Shown here: positions 52,536-64,000 of the stretch, one piece after another
Layout of the letters: each line of letters starts with the position of its first letter
How positions within the stretch are numbered: the stretch's first letter is position 1
NCBI RefSeq assembly: GCF_018687715.1
Contig: NC_056752.1
Coordinates: forward strand, 45,859,501 to 45,923,500
Direction of reading: 5' to 3'
DNA length: 64,000 nucleotides
Source of the DNA: Carya illinoinensis
Taxonomy: Eukaryota > Streptophyta > Magnoliopsida > Fagales > Juglandaceae
Program-made: the position numbers and the translations under genes
The notes under the pieces: generated by a model
The model's database searches: none
The model's input: the letters and a program-made list of their open reading frames with translations, nothing else
Told to the model about the DNA's origin: nothing

Positions 52536-54399
52536 ATGCTTAAATGAAAACTTTTGATGGCCCAAGATACATGAAGTGGTAGGTCACGACGCGCGTACGT
52601 ACTCCAGAAAAACACTTCCTAGTGATGTAAAAATTAATTAGTAGAGACATGAGTCCGTCGAAATCACTCCAATACTACTTAAGTTTTTGTTTTTTTTTTT
52701 AATGCTTAGGTTTTGTGACACTGGTCAGAATTTAGATTAATTCTAACGATTAGTTATAATAAATAATCAAAGTAAAGAAGACAAGAGATTTGCTCAAAAC
52801 ACAGAAAATAACTTTGTTCTCAATTGAAAATTTATCAAAAATCAAGAATCGTCCAACAAACTCACAAGCCGAGCTAAAACAGCTGTAAATCCAAAAAATC
52901 ATAATTTTAATAAAAATAGAAAAATTCAAATAAACACATCTAAAATAAATACATAATTAAAGAAGTAATCCATCAAAAATTTGGCCAAAATTTGATTCAA
53001 AATCACTTCTTAGAAACGAAATATTACCATCAAAGGCAAAAAATATCTAAAATTAGGGATTTGAAGAGGAAAATAGCTAATTTTTGGCTTGAAAACGATG
53101 TACACAAAGTATAGCTAGGTGACCACATGTCGAAAATAGCTTTTTGAATTAAGGTCATATGTACCAATCCGATACCTATAGCTAAACTTATGGTCAAAAT
53201 GCTGACACATGCTCAAAGTTACCCCAAATCAAGAAATAATAACTATTTTCTGCTTGACTTGCACTGACATGCAGTCTTGAGATAATTCAGCGCCATCAAC
53301 ATGCAATCTAACAGCTCAACATCATCTAACTTAGATCCCCCTACATCATTTTGGGACACAAATTAGCATCTGCGTACTATAAGAAAGCCTAGTTCTCTCA
53401 TTTAAAAATTCTTTCTTTGTGATATCTCATATATAATCTGTAATTATGTGCAAGGAAGTGATAAATGGGATTTCATATTATTTGGGAGGAAAAATTTTTA
53501 ACTTCTTTATCATGATTCCTGTGAGTTCCAATTGTAGCATTGATCATTCCTTTTGCAATATGAGCCTATATGTAGCTTAGGCATCTTTTGAGTTGTTACA
53601 AATATCCTAAGTTAGGAACCAAATTAATTACAAAGTTACAAATTATCATAATTAAGGCAATATATATACATTGGCACTTTGTATTCATGAACTAAATTTA
53701 AATTATAAAATATATTTTAGAAACCAAATCCTTAATTTGTTAATATTTTTAACTTAAACTATGTGAGGATTTTGATTTCTTCTCAACGTTGCCATCTTCA
53801 AATTGAAGCCATCATCAAGAAAAACCATACAAGACCGAATTCAAAGTTAAAACATTATAAGAAAACAGCATATTTGTTGCCAATTAATTCTTACCAAAAT
53901 GAGTATATTTTCATCACAAATTGTCATTCTCATTATAAATAACTCGTCATAAATGTTCGATTTTCAAAGAAAAAGATTCTTGAAAACATATGTAATAATC
54001 ATATGTCATCATATAATTGAGGCAAATCTATTAGAAAAGGTTTCTGTAATTTGGAAATTGGCAAAAAGACAGGTAATCCGTAGCTTGTCACAATTCCTAA
54101 TGACCTAACTTGATTAACACGTTTTATTAATTGGGTTGGGTTAAGATTGACTGATTAATGATGAATCCAAATAATTTCTCACGAATTGACACCTTCAAGA
54201 TCACATTGTTATACTCGCAAAAGAGTGAGACACATGAGGATACACTAATGATCAACACAACTTCCTTTTTGGTTTTTGAGAAACCCACCAATCAACATGA
54301 GTTTCTTTCTTCTTTTTGAGCGAGCCAACATATTTTACTTTCATTTTCCCTTTCGCTCGGTGAAGCATTATAAAAGATAACAAGCATTATAAGAAAGGA
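52536..54399. other. Intergenic region, no gene recognised
   Basis: AT-rich, no long open frames. 54290-54400 (TTTTTGAGCGAGCCAACATA and GCTCGGTGAAGCATTAT) has a diverged counterpart at 58735-58810, so a segment flanking the satellite array is duplicated on its far side. Confidence 0.45.
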
Positions 54400-57300
54400 C
54401 AAAATGTGGTAGATCGAAGCAATGAACAAAGAAGAATGTATGGTGCAATGAGCGACATTTTGTGGTTTCAATGACTAATTTATACATTACATTTCTCCGG
54501 AAACGGTATAGTGTGGTAGAAAAAATTAACTAAAGTATTTGAAAAATCAAATAGAGAGAATTAAATCAGTTTAGAAAGTAAGAATAGAGTACATGAGTGA
54601 TTGTTCCTATGAACAATGCGTCAACAGAAGTGTGGTTTCAAACAGTTACTTATACACTACATTTCTTCTAAAAGAATAAAGTGTGATAGAAGTAATGAAC
54701 TAAATAATCTGAAAAATCAAATAGAGAGAATTAAATCAATTTTAGAATGTAAGAATAGGGTACAAGAGTGACGGATACTGTTATGGTCATAAGAACCATG
54801 AATGAACAAAAATGTGGTTCAAATGGTTATTTCTACACTAGATTTCTTTGGAAAGGATAAATTGTGGCGGAAGTAATGAACTAAAACATCTGAAAAATCA
54901 AGGAGAGAAAATTAAACCAACTTTTGAAAGTAAAAATAGAATACATGAGTGACGGATACTGTTATATATGTTCATATGAACAGTGCGTGACAAGAAGGGT
55001 GTGGTTTCAAAAAACTATTTATACATTACATTTCTCTAGAAAGGATAAAATGTGGTAGAAATAATGAACTAAAGCACCTGAAAAATCAAGGAGAGAGAAT
55101 TAAATCAACTTTAAAAAGTAAGAATAGAGTACATGAGTGATGAATCCTGTTAGGTTCATATGAACAGTGCATGAATAGAAGTGTGGGGTCAAAGAGTACT
55201 TATTTATAAATTGCATTTCTCAAGAATAGATAAAGTGCAGTAGAAGTAATGAACTAAAGAATATGAAAAATCAAATAGAGAGAATTAAATCAACTTTAGA
55301 AAGTAAGAATAAAGTATACGAGTGAAGGATACTGTTCTATTCATATGAAGAGTGCGTGAACAAAAGTGTGGTGTCAAGGAGTTGTTTATAAATTACATTT
55401 CTTTAGAAAGGATAAACTGAGGTAGAAGTAATGAACTAAAGCATCTAAAAAATCAAAGAGAGAGAATTAAATCAACTTAAGAAAGTAAGAGTAGAGTACA
55501 CGCGAGTGACGAATCCTCTTATGTCTATATGAAAGGTGCATGAACAGAAGTGTGGTTTCAAAGAGTTATATATACACTATATTTTCCTGGAAATGATCAA
55601 GTGTAGTAGAAGTAATGAACTAAAGCATATAAACAATCAAAGAGAATGAATTAAATCAACTTTAAAAGTAAAGATAGAGTACATGAGTGACATATACTAT
55701 TATGTTCATATGAACAGTGTGTGAACAGAAGTGTGGTGTCAAAGAGTTATTTATACACTACATTTCTATGGAAACGATAAAGTGTGGTAGAAGTAATTAA
55801 CTAAAGCATCTAAAAAAGCAAAGAAAGAGAATTAAATCAACTTAAGAAAGTAAGAATAACGTACACAAGCAATGGATCCTCTTATGTTCATATGCAAAAT
55901 GCAAGAACAGAATTGTGCTTTCAAAGAGTTATTTATACACTATATTTCTCCATAAAGGATAAAGTGTTGTAGAAGTAATGAACTAAAGTCTCTGAAAAAT
56001 CAAGGAGAGAATTAAATCAACTTTAGAAAGTAAGAATAGAGAACATGAGTGACAGATATTTATTTTGTTCATATGAATTGTGAGAGAACGAAAGTGTGGT
56101 TTCAAAGAGTTATTTATACACTACATTTCTCCGGAATGGATAAAGTGTGGTAGAAGTAATGAACCAAAGCATCTAAAAACTCAAAGAGAGAGAATTGGAT
56201 GAATTTTAGAAAGTAGGAACATAGTGCATCAGTGATGGATACTATTATGTTCTTATCAATAGTGCATGAAAAGAAGTAAGGATATAATTGGTTTGGTAAT
56301 TGGGCTGGTCTATTTTGTCCTCTTTGGTCTGAGTCTGTGCAAAATGGGCCACATACAAAAAAGTCCAAAATCACCTTCTAATGTTTATTTTGGCTTAACA
56401 TATATTTAATTGTCATTTTAATCATAAAAAATAACGTGAAAGGTATAAATGTGGTAGAAGTAATGAACAAAGAACATATGGTGCAATGAGTGACATTTTG
56501 TGGCTTCAAAGACTAATTTATACACTAAATTTCTCCGGAAACGGTTAAGTGTGGTAGAAAAAATGAACTAAAACATTTGAAAAATCAAAGAGAGAACAAA
56601 ATCACTATAGAAACTAAGAATAGTGTACATGAGTGACTGTTCATATGAACAATGTGTGAACAAAAGTGTGGTTTCAAACAATTACTTGTACACTACATCT
56701 CACTGAAAAGAATAAAGTGTAGTAGAAGTAATGAACTAAAGCATCTAAAAAATCAAATAAAGAGAACTAAATCCACTTTAGAACATAAGAATAGAGTACA
56801 AGAGTGATTCTGTTCATATGAACCGTGCGTGAATAGAAATGTGGTTTCAAATAGTTATTTCTACACAAGATTTCTCTAGAAAGGACAATGTGTCAGAAGT
56901 AATGAACTAAAGCGTATACATAATCAAGCAGAGAAAATTAAACCAACTTTAGAAAGTAAGAATCGGGTACATGAGTGACAAATACTGTTATGTTCATAAG
57001 TATAGTGCGTGAACAGAAGTGTGGTGTCAAACAATACTTATTTATATACTACATTTGTCCATAATGGATAAAGTGCAGTGGAAGTAATGAACTAAAGAAT
57101 ATGAAAAGATACATACACTACATTTCTCTGGAAATGATAAATTGTGGTAGAAGTAATGAACTAAAGCATATAAAAAATCAAAGCGAATGAATTAAATCAA
57201 CTTTAAAAGTAAAGATAGAGTACACGAGTGATAGATACTATTATGTTTATATGAATAGTGTGCAAAAGAACTGTGGTGTCAAAAAGTTATTTTTACACTA

Positions 57301-58200
57301 CATTTCTCTAGAAAAGATAACGTGTGGTAGAAGTAATTAATTAAAGCATCTGAAAAATCAAAGAGAGAGAATTAAATCAGGTTAAGAAAGTAAGAATAGA
57401 GTACACAAGTGGTGGATCCTCTTATGTTCATATGCAAAATGCAAGAACAGAATTGTGCTTTCAAAAAGTTATTTATACACTATATTTATCCAAAAAGGAT
57501 AGAGTGTCATAGAAGTAATGAGCTAAAGCCTCTGAAAAATCAAAGAGAGAATTAAATCAACTTTAGAAAATAAGAATAGAGAACACAAGTGACGGATATT
57601 TGTTCTGTTCATATGAACTGTGAGAGAACAAAAGTGTGGTTTCAAAGAGTTATTTATACATTACATTTCTCCGAAAAGGATAAAGTGTGGTAGAAGTAAT
57701 GAACTAAAGCACCTTAAAAATCAAGGAGAGAGAATTAAATAAACGTTAGAAAGTAAGAATAGAGTACATGAGTGACAGATCCTGTTATGTTCATATGATT
57801 AGTGCATGAATAGAAGTGTGGTGCCAAAAAGTACTTATTATATACTACATTTATCTAGAATGGATAAAGTGCAGTAGAAGTAAAGAACTAAAGAATATGA
57901 AAAATCGAGAGAGAGAGAATTAAATCAACTTTAGAATGTAAGAATAATGTATACGAGTGAAGAATACTGTTATGTTCATATGAAGAGTGCGTGACCAGAA
58001 GTGTGGTTTCAAAGTGTTATTTATACACTACATTTTTCCGGAAAGGATAAAGTGTGGTAGAAGTAATGAGCATGCATCTGAAAAATGAAAGAGAGAGGAT
58101 GGAACAAAGTGCATTAGCGATGGATACTATTATGTTCTGAGTCCGTGCATGAAAAGAAGTAAGGGGGTATAATCAGTTAGGTAATCTGGTCGGTCCATTC
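54400..58200. repeat. Tandem (satellite-like) array, about 183-bp unit, about 20 copies in two blocks
   Basis: Units share GTGGTAGAAGTAATGAACTA, AAGAGAGAGAATTAAATCAA, GTAAGAATAGAGTACATGAG, and TATTTATACACTACATTTCT. The word AACTAAAG or a variant recurs at about 54531, 54698, 54877, 55064, 55249, 55432, 55616, 55799, 55979 and 56160, a spacing of 167-187 bp. A second block from about 56440 starts with the same distinctive unit (GAACAAAGAA...TATGGTGCAATGAG) as 54400. Both blocks end in the same tail, with GGTCTGAGTCTGTGCAAAAT at 56326 and 58211. Many units carry the palindrome GTTCATATGAAC. No coding potential. Confidence 0.9.
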
Positions 58201-59320
58201 TGCTCAATTCGGTCTGAGTCTGTGCAAAATGGGTTAACATATAAAAAAGCCCAAAATCACCTTCTAATATTTATTTCGGCTCAACATACAAAGAGCCCAA
58301 CATTTTAATTGTCAATAACATATTAGTTAATATTTAATATTATATTAAACATATATGGTTAATGATAATAGTTTATATGAAAATCACATAATTAAATTAT
58401 ACAACTATTACATAAAATTTAATTTTAAAAATAATTAAATTTATATTTATATGTATTTAGGTCAATCTAGCCCCGTCCAAAAAAATCATAGCCCGAGACC
58501 TGACGGAAAAACGAATTTTTGCAAATTAATGGATGGGCCATTAGTGTTATCGATTATGTTGGTTTTCCCATCTAGACCATGCTGTTAACTTACACCCCTA
58601 ATCCCAAAATTATTTAGAGAAGTATCATATATCTTTATCCCATGTTTTCTCCTCTTGTATTACCTGTGCAACAATCATTAATCAAAGTTCAAACACTAAT
58701 AAACTTTTTTTGTGTTTGTAGGCGAGCCACGATGTTTTTTTTGGCGAGCGAGCCAGCCACATTTTTTCTTTCCATTTTTCCTTCTCCACGGTTAAGCATT
58801 ATCAAATTAAATAAGAAAGCATACAACAATAATAAATTAGAGCAAATGCAAGAAGAAGAATATATGTACATATATATATATACACGTATATATGGTGTAG
58901 TAAACGACATCAAGAAGAATGCCAAGTAATATATAATTTTTCATCTCATTTTCATCATACTAATGTAGTAGTGCCTATCAACCGTCATATCATCTCTTTA
59001 AAACAACAAATTCAAGAATTGATGGATAATGCTACAACATCTCATTAGGATAAGAATAAGAGGAGAGTGCTTTATATAACCCTCTCAATCCCAAAGTACT
59101 AATTCTTCATTTGCCGGTCATCTCCTCTCTTATCTTTCTCAAATTATCTATAATGAATATTAATTACTATATTAGTAGAATAAACAAACGATGGATAATA
59201 CACTAAAGTTAAAAATTATGCTAATTTAAGATCCTTTTACTTGCAAACTGATTCAAAGGACACATTCAAATCTTGTCAATACACTAATAATTTAGGAACC
59301 ACGTTGATTTGCAAGAGAAC
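58201..59320. other. Intergenic region between satellite array and LINE
   Basis: Includes the tail of the second repeat block to about 58300, a diverged copy of the array's left flank (58735-58830) and a TATATA stretch near 58870-58895. The open frame at 58642-58929 has no recognisable domain. Confidence 0.4.
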
Positions 59321-59336
59321 TTTTTTTTTTTTTTTT

Positions 59337-59592
59337 GAAATCTGCATTGAATACATTTCTCAATTGTTATCAATACAAAGTTTATCCTTTACAACCGAAT
59401 GGTAAACACAATCAAGGACTTCCTCTAGCCAACAATGTTCCCCATCCATCTACAATGCCAATCTCGCTAGATGATGAGACACCTCATTACCTTTCCTATG
59501 AGCAAACTCAATTTTGCATCTCCCATTGTTACTCCACTTATGTTTTATGTCTTCTATGAGCTAGCCCCTCCAAGATTCAATTAGAAAAGAAA
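59337..59592 (-). pseudogene. LINE copy 4 RNase H, C-terminal part and 3' end
   Basis: Minus-strand reading IEDIKHKWSNNGRCKIEFAH, RKGNEVSHHLARLAL, DGEHCWLEEVLDCV matches the final helix and tail of plant LINE RNase H domains. A TAG interrupts it near 59560. It is followed by a short 3' region and the A tail. Confidence 0.72.
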
Positions 59593-59864
59593 ATATTTAT
59601 GTAATGTGTTTGGCCAGTTTACCAAAGCACTATGTATTGAATATATAGATTTAAAATATAACAGAATGGAGCAAAAGGCGGAGAAAAAATAGGAGCTAAA
59701 TTAGCTTACAGCTATACACTAACGTCTACTATATCTTTATAGAAATTCATAATTCAAATGAGTCCAACAGTCGAGCAATAGTTGATATTTCAGCTGATGA
59801 TGTAGCACCAGATTGTGCAGAAAATTCTACAGCAGATGAAGGATGATCTTGAACTTCCTTAACA
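59593..59864 (-). repeat. 3' LTR of copia copy 2
   Basis: On the minus strand it starts TGTTAAGGAAGTTCAAG and ends in AAACACATTACATAAATAT. It is clearly similar to 62711-62987 along its length (for example ATGGAGCAAAAGG and GGAGAAAAAATA). Confidence 0.83.
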
Positions 59865-59869
59865 CCCCT

Positions 59870-62665
59870 TGCAAACCTGCAAACAAAATCTGGTTTGGAA
59901 TCATCAACAAATCTCTCTGGTTGCTCCATATATTCCTGTTCATCTAAGAAACCATGTAAAAATGCATTAGAGGCATCCAGTTGCTTAATAAGCCAATCAA
60001 ATGTGACAACCAAGGATAGAACCACTCGAATGGTGGAAGGCTTGATAACTGGAGAGAACGTCTCAAGGTAGTCTATGCCACTACGTTGATCAAAGCCCTT
60101 AGCCACCAATCTTGCCTTGTATCTATCAATTCTGCCATCAAGTGTTTTCTTGATCTTATAGACCCATTTATTTCTTACAATATGATGGTGTGACGAGCGA
60201 AGACAGAGAGACCAGGTCCCATTGGCCATTAGTGCATCAAATTCTATGCCCATTGCTACTCTCCAATTTGGATTTGAGACTGCTTGACTGTAGGAAGTAT
60301 GTTCCTGCTCATTAAAAACACTATAAAATAATTTTAATGGATGGAAAGTGGTGTCTAAGACCTTATAGTCGGAGAACTGTTTGGGCTTGAAGTGACCAGT
60401 TTTTTATCGTGTGAGCATATGAGGTATAGTAGCAGGATTTAGACTCTCTGATGGTTGGTATATTTGGATGGCTTGTTGGATATCGCAGGGTAGAAGGTCT
60501 AAATGAGGAGCTTCATGTATGGAAGAATCAATGGCAGGGTGGTCTATTGAGGTGGAGGGCCTATGTGTAGGAGATATAGGAATTTCAGTAGACAAAGGAG
60601 TAGAGGTGGTGGTGGACTCTGTATTAAAAATGTTAGTCAACAAGTTACTAGATAATACCGTATCAACCAAGTTTTTGAAATTACCAGATGGAAAAGCACT
60701 TCTTGAACTTTGTAGGACTTTGGTAGGTAGTCTATTGATTAAGTACACTGCCGTTTGGAAAGCATCAATCCAAAAATTTTGTTTAAGTGGTGATTGTGCT
60801 AACAGCGTTAAGACAAGTTCTTGAATGTGACTATGTTTCCTCTCAACTATTCCATATTGCTGAGAGGTATGTGAACAGGTTAATTGATAATATATCCCCG
60901 ATTTTGATAAGAATTTAGTAAATTGTTTAGATAAAAATTCTCCTCCATTATCGGTCTGAAATTGTTTGATTGAGTAGGAGAATAAATTTTTAGCATGAGC
61001 CTCAAATTTAAGAAAAGTATCAAACACTTCTGATTTATTATGCAAGGAATAAATCCATGAAAACCTTAAAAAAATCATCTACAAACATAACATAGTAATG
61101 ACAACCACTAATAGATGCTACAGGTGATGTCCAAACGTTAGAATGTACTAAAACCAAAGGATTAGTAGACTGTCGAATGGAATCTGGAAAAGGCATTTGC
61201 TTGCTTTCGCCAAGAGGACAAGCAGAAAAAAAAAGTTGATTTATTTGCTGCTAGTAAAATGGAAATGTAATTAGAACGCAAAAGAGACTGAAAAACTACC
61301 TATGAGGGATGTCCAAGTTGATAATGCCATTGCTCAGCAGAAGTCTTCTCTCCAATGGTGGCAATTAGACCATGAATTTTGTGAGGGAGATTTAAGTCGC
61401 CAACAATGGCATAAAGACCATTTTCAACTGGTCAATGGAGTAGAATTTGACCTGTCTAATTCTCGTTCACAGTAAAATCAGATCTAATAAGCAGAAAGTA
61501 ATAATTGTTTTCTAAACAAAACTTATTAATAGACAAAAGATTAGTAAAGGCATGTGGACAGTGTAGGATATTTGATAAACGAAATTTGGTGTTGGCTATC
61601 TGTAAGGAGGTGGATCTAGTGCTTTTAATTAACAAACCTGTACCATTTCCTACAGTAACAGTTTCTCCTCCATTGAAAGCCAGTTGATGAGAGAGATTCT
61701 AATCATCAGACATTATATGAGCATTAGCTCCACTGTCTGCATACCATACTTAGTGTTCAAACTAAGCATTTGATTTAGCCACCATTGCTGCAAGTCCAGA
61801 GGGAGAATGACGTCCTTGATATGAAAAATCAAACTAGTGATAGCAGTCAATAGCAGTATGACCTGTCCAATCACATATTTGGTATATAGGGCGTGTACCA
61901 GTAAGGACCTTAGTTGAATTTTGGCGCATAACAAGCTATCCTGAGGAATGGCCTTGTTGAGAGTTGCTTGGATGAGCAGCAGAAATAGGTAATTTCTTCT
62001 TTGGTGGAAAAGACGGTTTCTTGTTGGCAGCAAAGGTAAAAGTAGTGTTGGAATTCAGCACTGAAATCTTCAAAGGTGAAGTCTTTATACATGGAAGCAA
62101 AGTTAAAAGAAGTTATAAAAGGATTGAACTCCTGGTTGAGACCTCCAAGGATGAACAAAATTAAATCTTGATCATCAATGGACTTCCCAGCTACTACAAG
62201 TTGATCTGCAATGGACTTAACACCTTCCAAATATACAAAACAGGTTCTTGAACCTTGTGTGATAGTCTACAACTGACGTTTCACATGAGCAATACGAGAA
62301 TGTGACTAGCTGGAAAATCTGGTTTTAAGAGTAGTCCACACTTGTTTAGATGTGTTTAAACCATACACTGATGCAATGAGGTTTAGATTGATTAAAGATG
62401 AGATAATTCCAAGCAAAGCTTGATCTTTCTTATACCAGATTGTATAAGAAGGATTGGGAGAGTTATTAGGATTAGTCTTCTAAGGGATGGGATCAAAGCC
62501 TTCCACGAACCCCAGAAGTTCATTACTATAAAGGAATGGCAGAAATTGAAACTACCAGCCCAAGTAATTTGGGCCATCGAGTTTGAAGGATGCAAGTGGT
62601 GAGGTGTGGGAGAGATGGAGAGGGTTGTTGGTATTGACATCATTTGAAGATAAGGAGGAAGACAT
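59870..62665 (-). pseudogene. gag-pol of copia copy 2, degenerate and internally deleted
   Basis: ATG 62665: MSSSLSSNDVNTNNPLHLSH, then LASFKLDGPNYLGW (gag N-terminus). SIDDQDLILFILGGLNQEFN and FNPFITSFN follow, and a zinc-knuckle remnant CDWTGHTAIDCYH near 61860. The protease active site is DSGANAHIM (GAC AGT GGA at 61737-61729). A GAG-pre-integrase remnant EQWHYQLGHPS lies near 61330. The integrase core has FQTDNGGEFLSKQFTKFL, GIVERKHSHIQELVLTLL and LPTKVLQSS. RT reads NGTWSLCLRSSHHH, YKARLVAKGFDQRSGIDYLE, TFSPVIKPSTIRVVLSLVVT and QLDASNAFLHGFL, then jumps near 59890 into the polypurine tract. Many stops. Confidence 0.82.
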
Positions 62666-62710
62666 TATGCGGAAAGAAAAGTAGCGTGAGCTATTCCTGT
62701 CTGATACCAA

Positions 62711-62987
62711 ATATTTCTATAATGTGTTTGGCCAACTTACCAATGCACTATGTATTGAATTGAGTATATAGATTTACAGTATAATAGAATGGAGCAAAAG
62801 GTGGAGAAAAAATAAGAGCTAACTTAGTTTATAGATGTACACTAACCTCTACCATATCTTTACAAAAAATCATAATTCAAACGAGTCCAATGGTCGAGCA
62901 ATAGTTGATAATCCAACCGATGATGTAGCACCAGATTATGCAGAAAAATTCTGCAGCAGATGAAGGATGATCTTGAACTTCCTTACC
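62711..62987 (-). repeat. 5' LTR of copia copy 2
   Basis: Similar to the left LTR with scattered substitutions and small insertions, so the insertion is not recent. Adjacent to the tRNA-Met primer-binding site. Confidence 0.83.
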
Positions 62988-64000
62988 AGAAACCTTAACA
63001 GATTCATTCTCTCTTTCAATTCTGACAACATCTATATCCTCTTTTGCACCTCCCTCAAATCACCTTATGGATTCCAATTTTTGAGCACACCGTCATTATC
63101 CTACATAAGGCATTGGCTTTTGCGATTTAGGGAGAATTCTCATATTCTCATATCTTCTAGCTGCACATAAGGAAGCAATAACATCTCCTCTGTAATCTCT
63201 TATTACAATTTCCATCCCCATCCTCTGCTGTTCCACATCCAGAACACCATCAAAGTTTGCTTTATATCAGTTTTTGGTTTAGTCCATCTACCACCCCTTC
63301 CCCTCTTTTCCTCATGTTGACCTGCTCTTCCTTTTATCTGCATAGCATCATAAAGGTCTTCCAATCCATTCACAACAGCCTGCAAAACTCTACTTGGACT
63401 TTCAAACTTGTTATTAAAAACAAAATTATTCCTTCTAGACCATATGTACTTCATTATAGCCACTACTCTTCCTATACATTCAGTTTGTATATTTGTATAT
63501 AAGTTCTTCCACAACTGTACAAAGTTGCTATCACAAACGGGCCACTTTTGGACAAGACTATTTCTTTCTCCCCACACATCCCTTGCAGCTGGACAGCTCC
63601 AAAGAGCATGCATAATTGTTTCATCATCAGTTTGGCATATTGGATACTTCAAACATTCCACCACTCTTTTCTAGTATAACAACAACCTTGTAGGCAAAAT
63701 ATTATTCACAACTTTCCATAGAAAATGTTTAGGAGTAACAGGGATATCAAGCCTCCATATATTTCTCCACATATCATCCCCTTTATTCTGCTCAGAAGGA
63801 CCACACTCTCCCCTCTGCCACTTTTGTTTTTCCATGTAGTAGGCACTCTTAACAGTGAAGACACCATTCTTTGAATTGTTCCATACCAGCTTATCTGCCA
63901 CCCCATCCAAACTAACTAGTATTGCATATAGTACCTTAGCCTCCTCTTCATTGAAAATAGTCCCAACCACGTCTTCCTTCCATTGCCCCTTTTGGTCATC
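62988..64000 (-). pseudogene. LINE copy 4 zf-RVT domain and N-terminal RNase H part
   Basis: LVWNNSKNGVFTVKSAYYME, WRLDIPVTPKHFLWKVVNNI and LPTRLLL, then a stop (TAG at 63671-63673). Next KYPICQTDDETIMHALWSCP, AARDVWGERNSL is the C-x2-C...H...C zf-RVT pattern, and YIWSRRNNFVFNNKFESP follows. A frameshift near 63250 leads into RNase H: NFDGVLDVEQQRMGMEIVIR, DYRGDVIASLCAARRYENMR. Cut at 62988 by the copia insertion. The upstream part lies beyond the window. Confidence 0.78.

Larger units (their letters stand above)
59593..62987 (-). mobile_element. Ty1/copia LTR retrotransposon (copy 2), deletion derivative
   Basis: Minus-strand. Two LTRs of about 275 bp (59593-59864 and 62711-62987) flank gag, protease, integrase and partial RT. 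The primer-binding site TGGTATCAGACAGG lies next to the right LTR (62709-62696) and a short AAGGGG polypurine tract next to the left one. The flanking AGAAA (59588-59592 and 62988-62992) is a 5-bp target duplication. The catalytic half of RT and RNase H are deleted, which explains the short length of 3.4 kb. Confidence 0.85.
59321..64000 (-). mobile_element. L1-type LINE (copy 4), split by a copia element, continuing past the window
   Basis: Minus-strand. The A tail appears as 16 T at 59321-59336. The last RNase H segment and 3' region are 59337-59592. The remainder resumes at 62988 and runs off the window end. The two parts complement each other within one RNase H domain and the junction carries the 5-bp duplication AGAAA of the inserted copia. 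Confidence 0.78.

Noticed and set aside
54400..58200. CRISPR array or tandem gene family
   Set aside because: Units are contiguous without spacers, AT-rich and without open frames; satellite-type repeat fits better.
1..64000. tRNA or rRNA genes
   Set aside because: I saw no cloverleaf-like A/B-box combination or rRNA core sequence; the TGGTATCAGA sites are retrotransposon primer-binding sites.

Overview
Eukaryotic nuclear DNA from a flowering plant, almost certainly a dicot. The window is AT-rich, has spliceosomal introns, and is a dense nest of plant transposable elements around one recognisable host gene. Two copies of a short element rich in GATGAGAT motifs resemble a repeat common in Fagales trees (Juglandaceae and relatives). 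That taxonomic hint comes from memory and is weak.
Layout, left to right. 183-370: a hAT-like MITE with a perfect 8-bp target duplication. 667-11852: a decayed but almost complete CACTA (En/Spm) element. It carries a TNP2 transposase, a multi-exon Transposase_24/TnpA-like gene, and, on the opposite strand, a putative-plant-transposon-protein ORF broken by one stop. About 12060-20240: a Ty3/gypsy element of the Tat type (gag, protease, RT, partial RNase H, no visible integrase). It has an antisense additional ORF with its own TATA box, and its RT is split by a 1.34-kb LTR-like insertion. 20881-21490: a replication-protein-A-like gene fragment. 21513-22235: a CACTA-like terminus. 24350-28887: a hAT element with a degenerate transposase. 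28888-39060: an old L1-type LINE on the minus strand, split by a younger, nearly full-length LINE (33084-38935) with a 15-bp target duplication.
39727-52116: the host gene, an ACD6-like ankyrin/transmembrane gene on the minus strand. Its three recognisable exons (51429-52116, 43994-44577, 39727-40008) join in frame. Both introns are packed with transposons: a LINE containing a MITE in intron 2, and a Ty1/copia element, an LTR fragment and a LINE tail in intron 1. The exon that should encode the start of the PGG membrane domain is not visible. 52181-52187 is a plausible TATA box, followed upstream by a second copy of the intronic MITE family.
54400-58200: about twenty copies of a roughly 183-bp tandem repeat, arranged as two homologous blocks. 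59321-64000: another minus-strand LINE whose RNase H domain is split by a Ty1/copia deletion derivative (59593-62987).
No intact autonomous transposon is seen. The nearest to intact is the 33.1-38.9 kb LINE, whose ORF1 is open and whose ORF2 is a single frame with three TAG codons. I found no tRNA, rRNA, CRISPR or bacterial-type operon.
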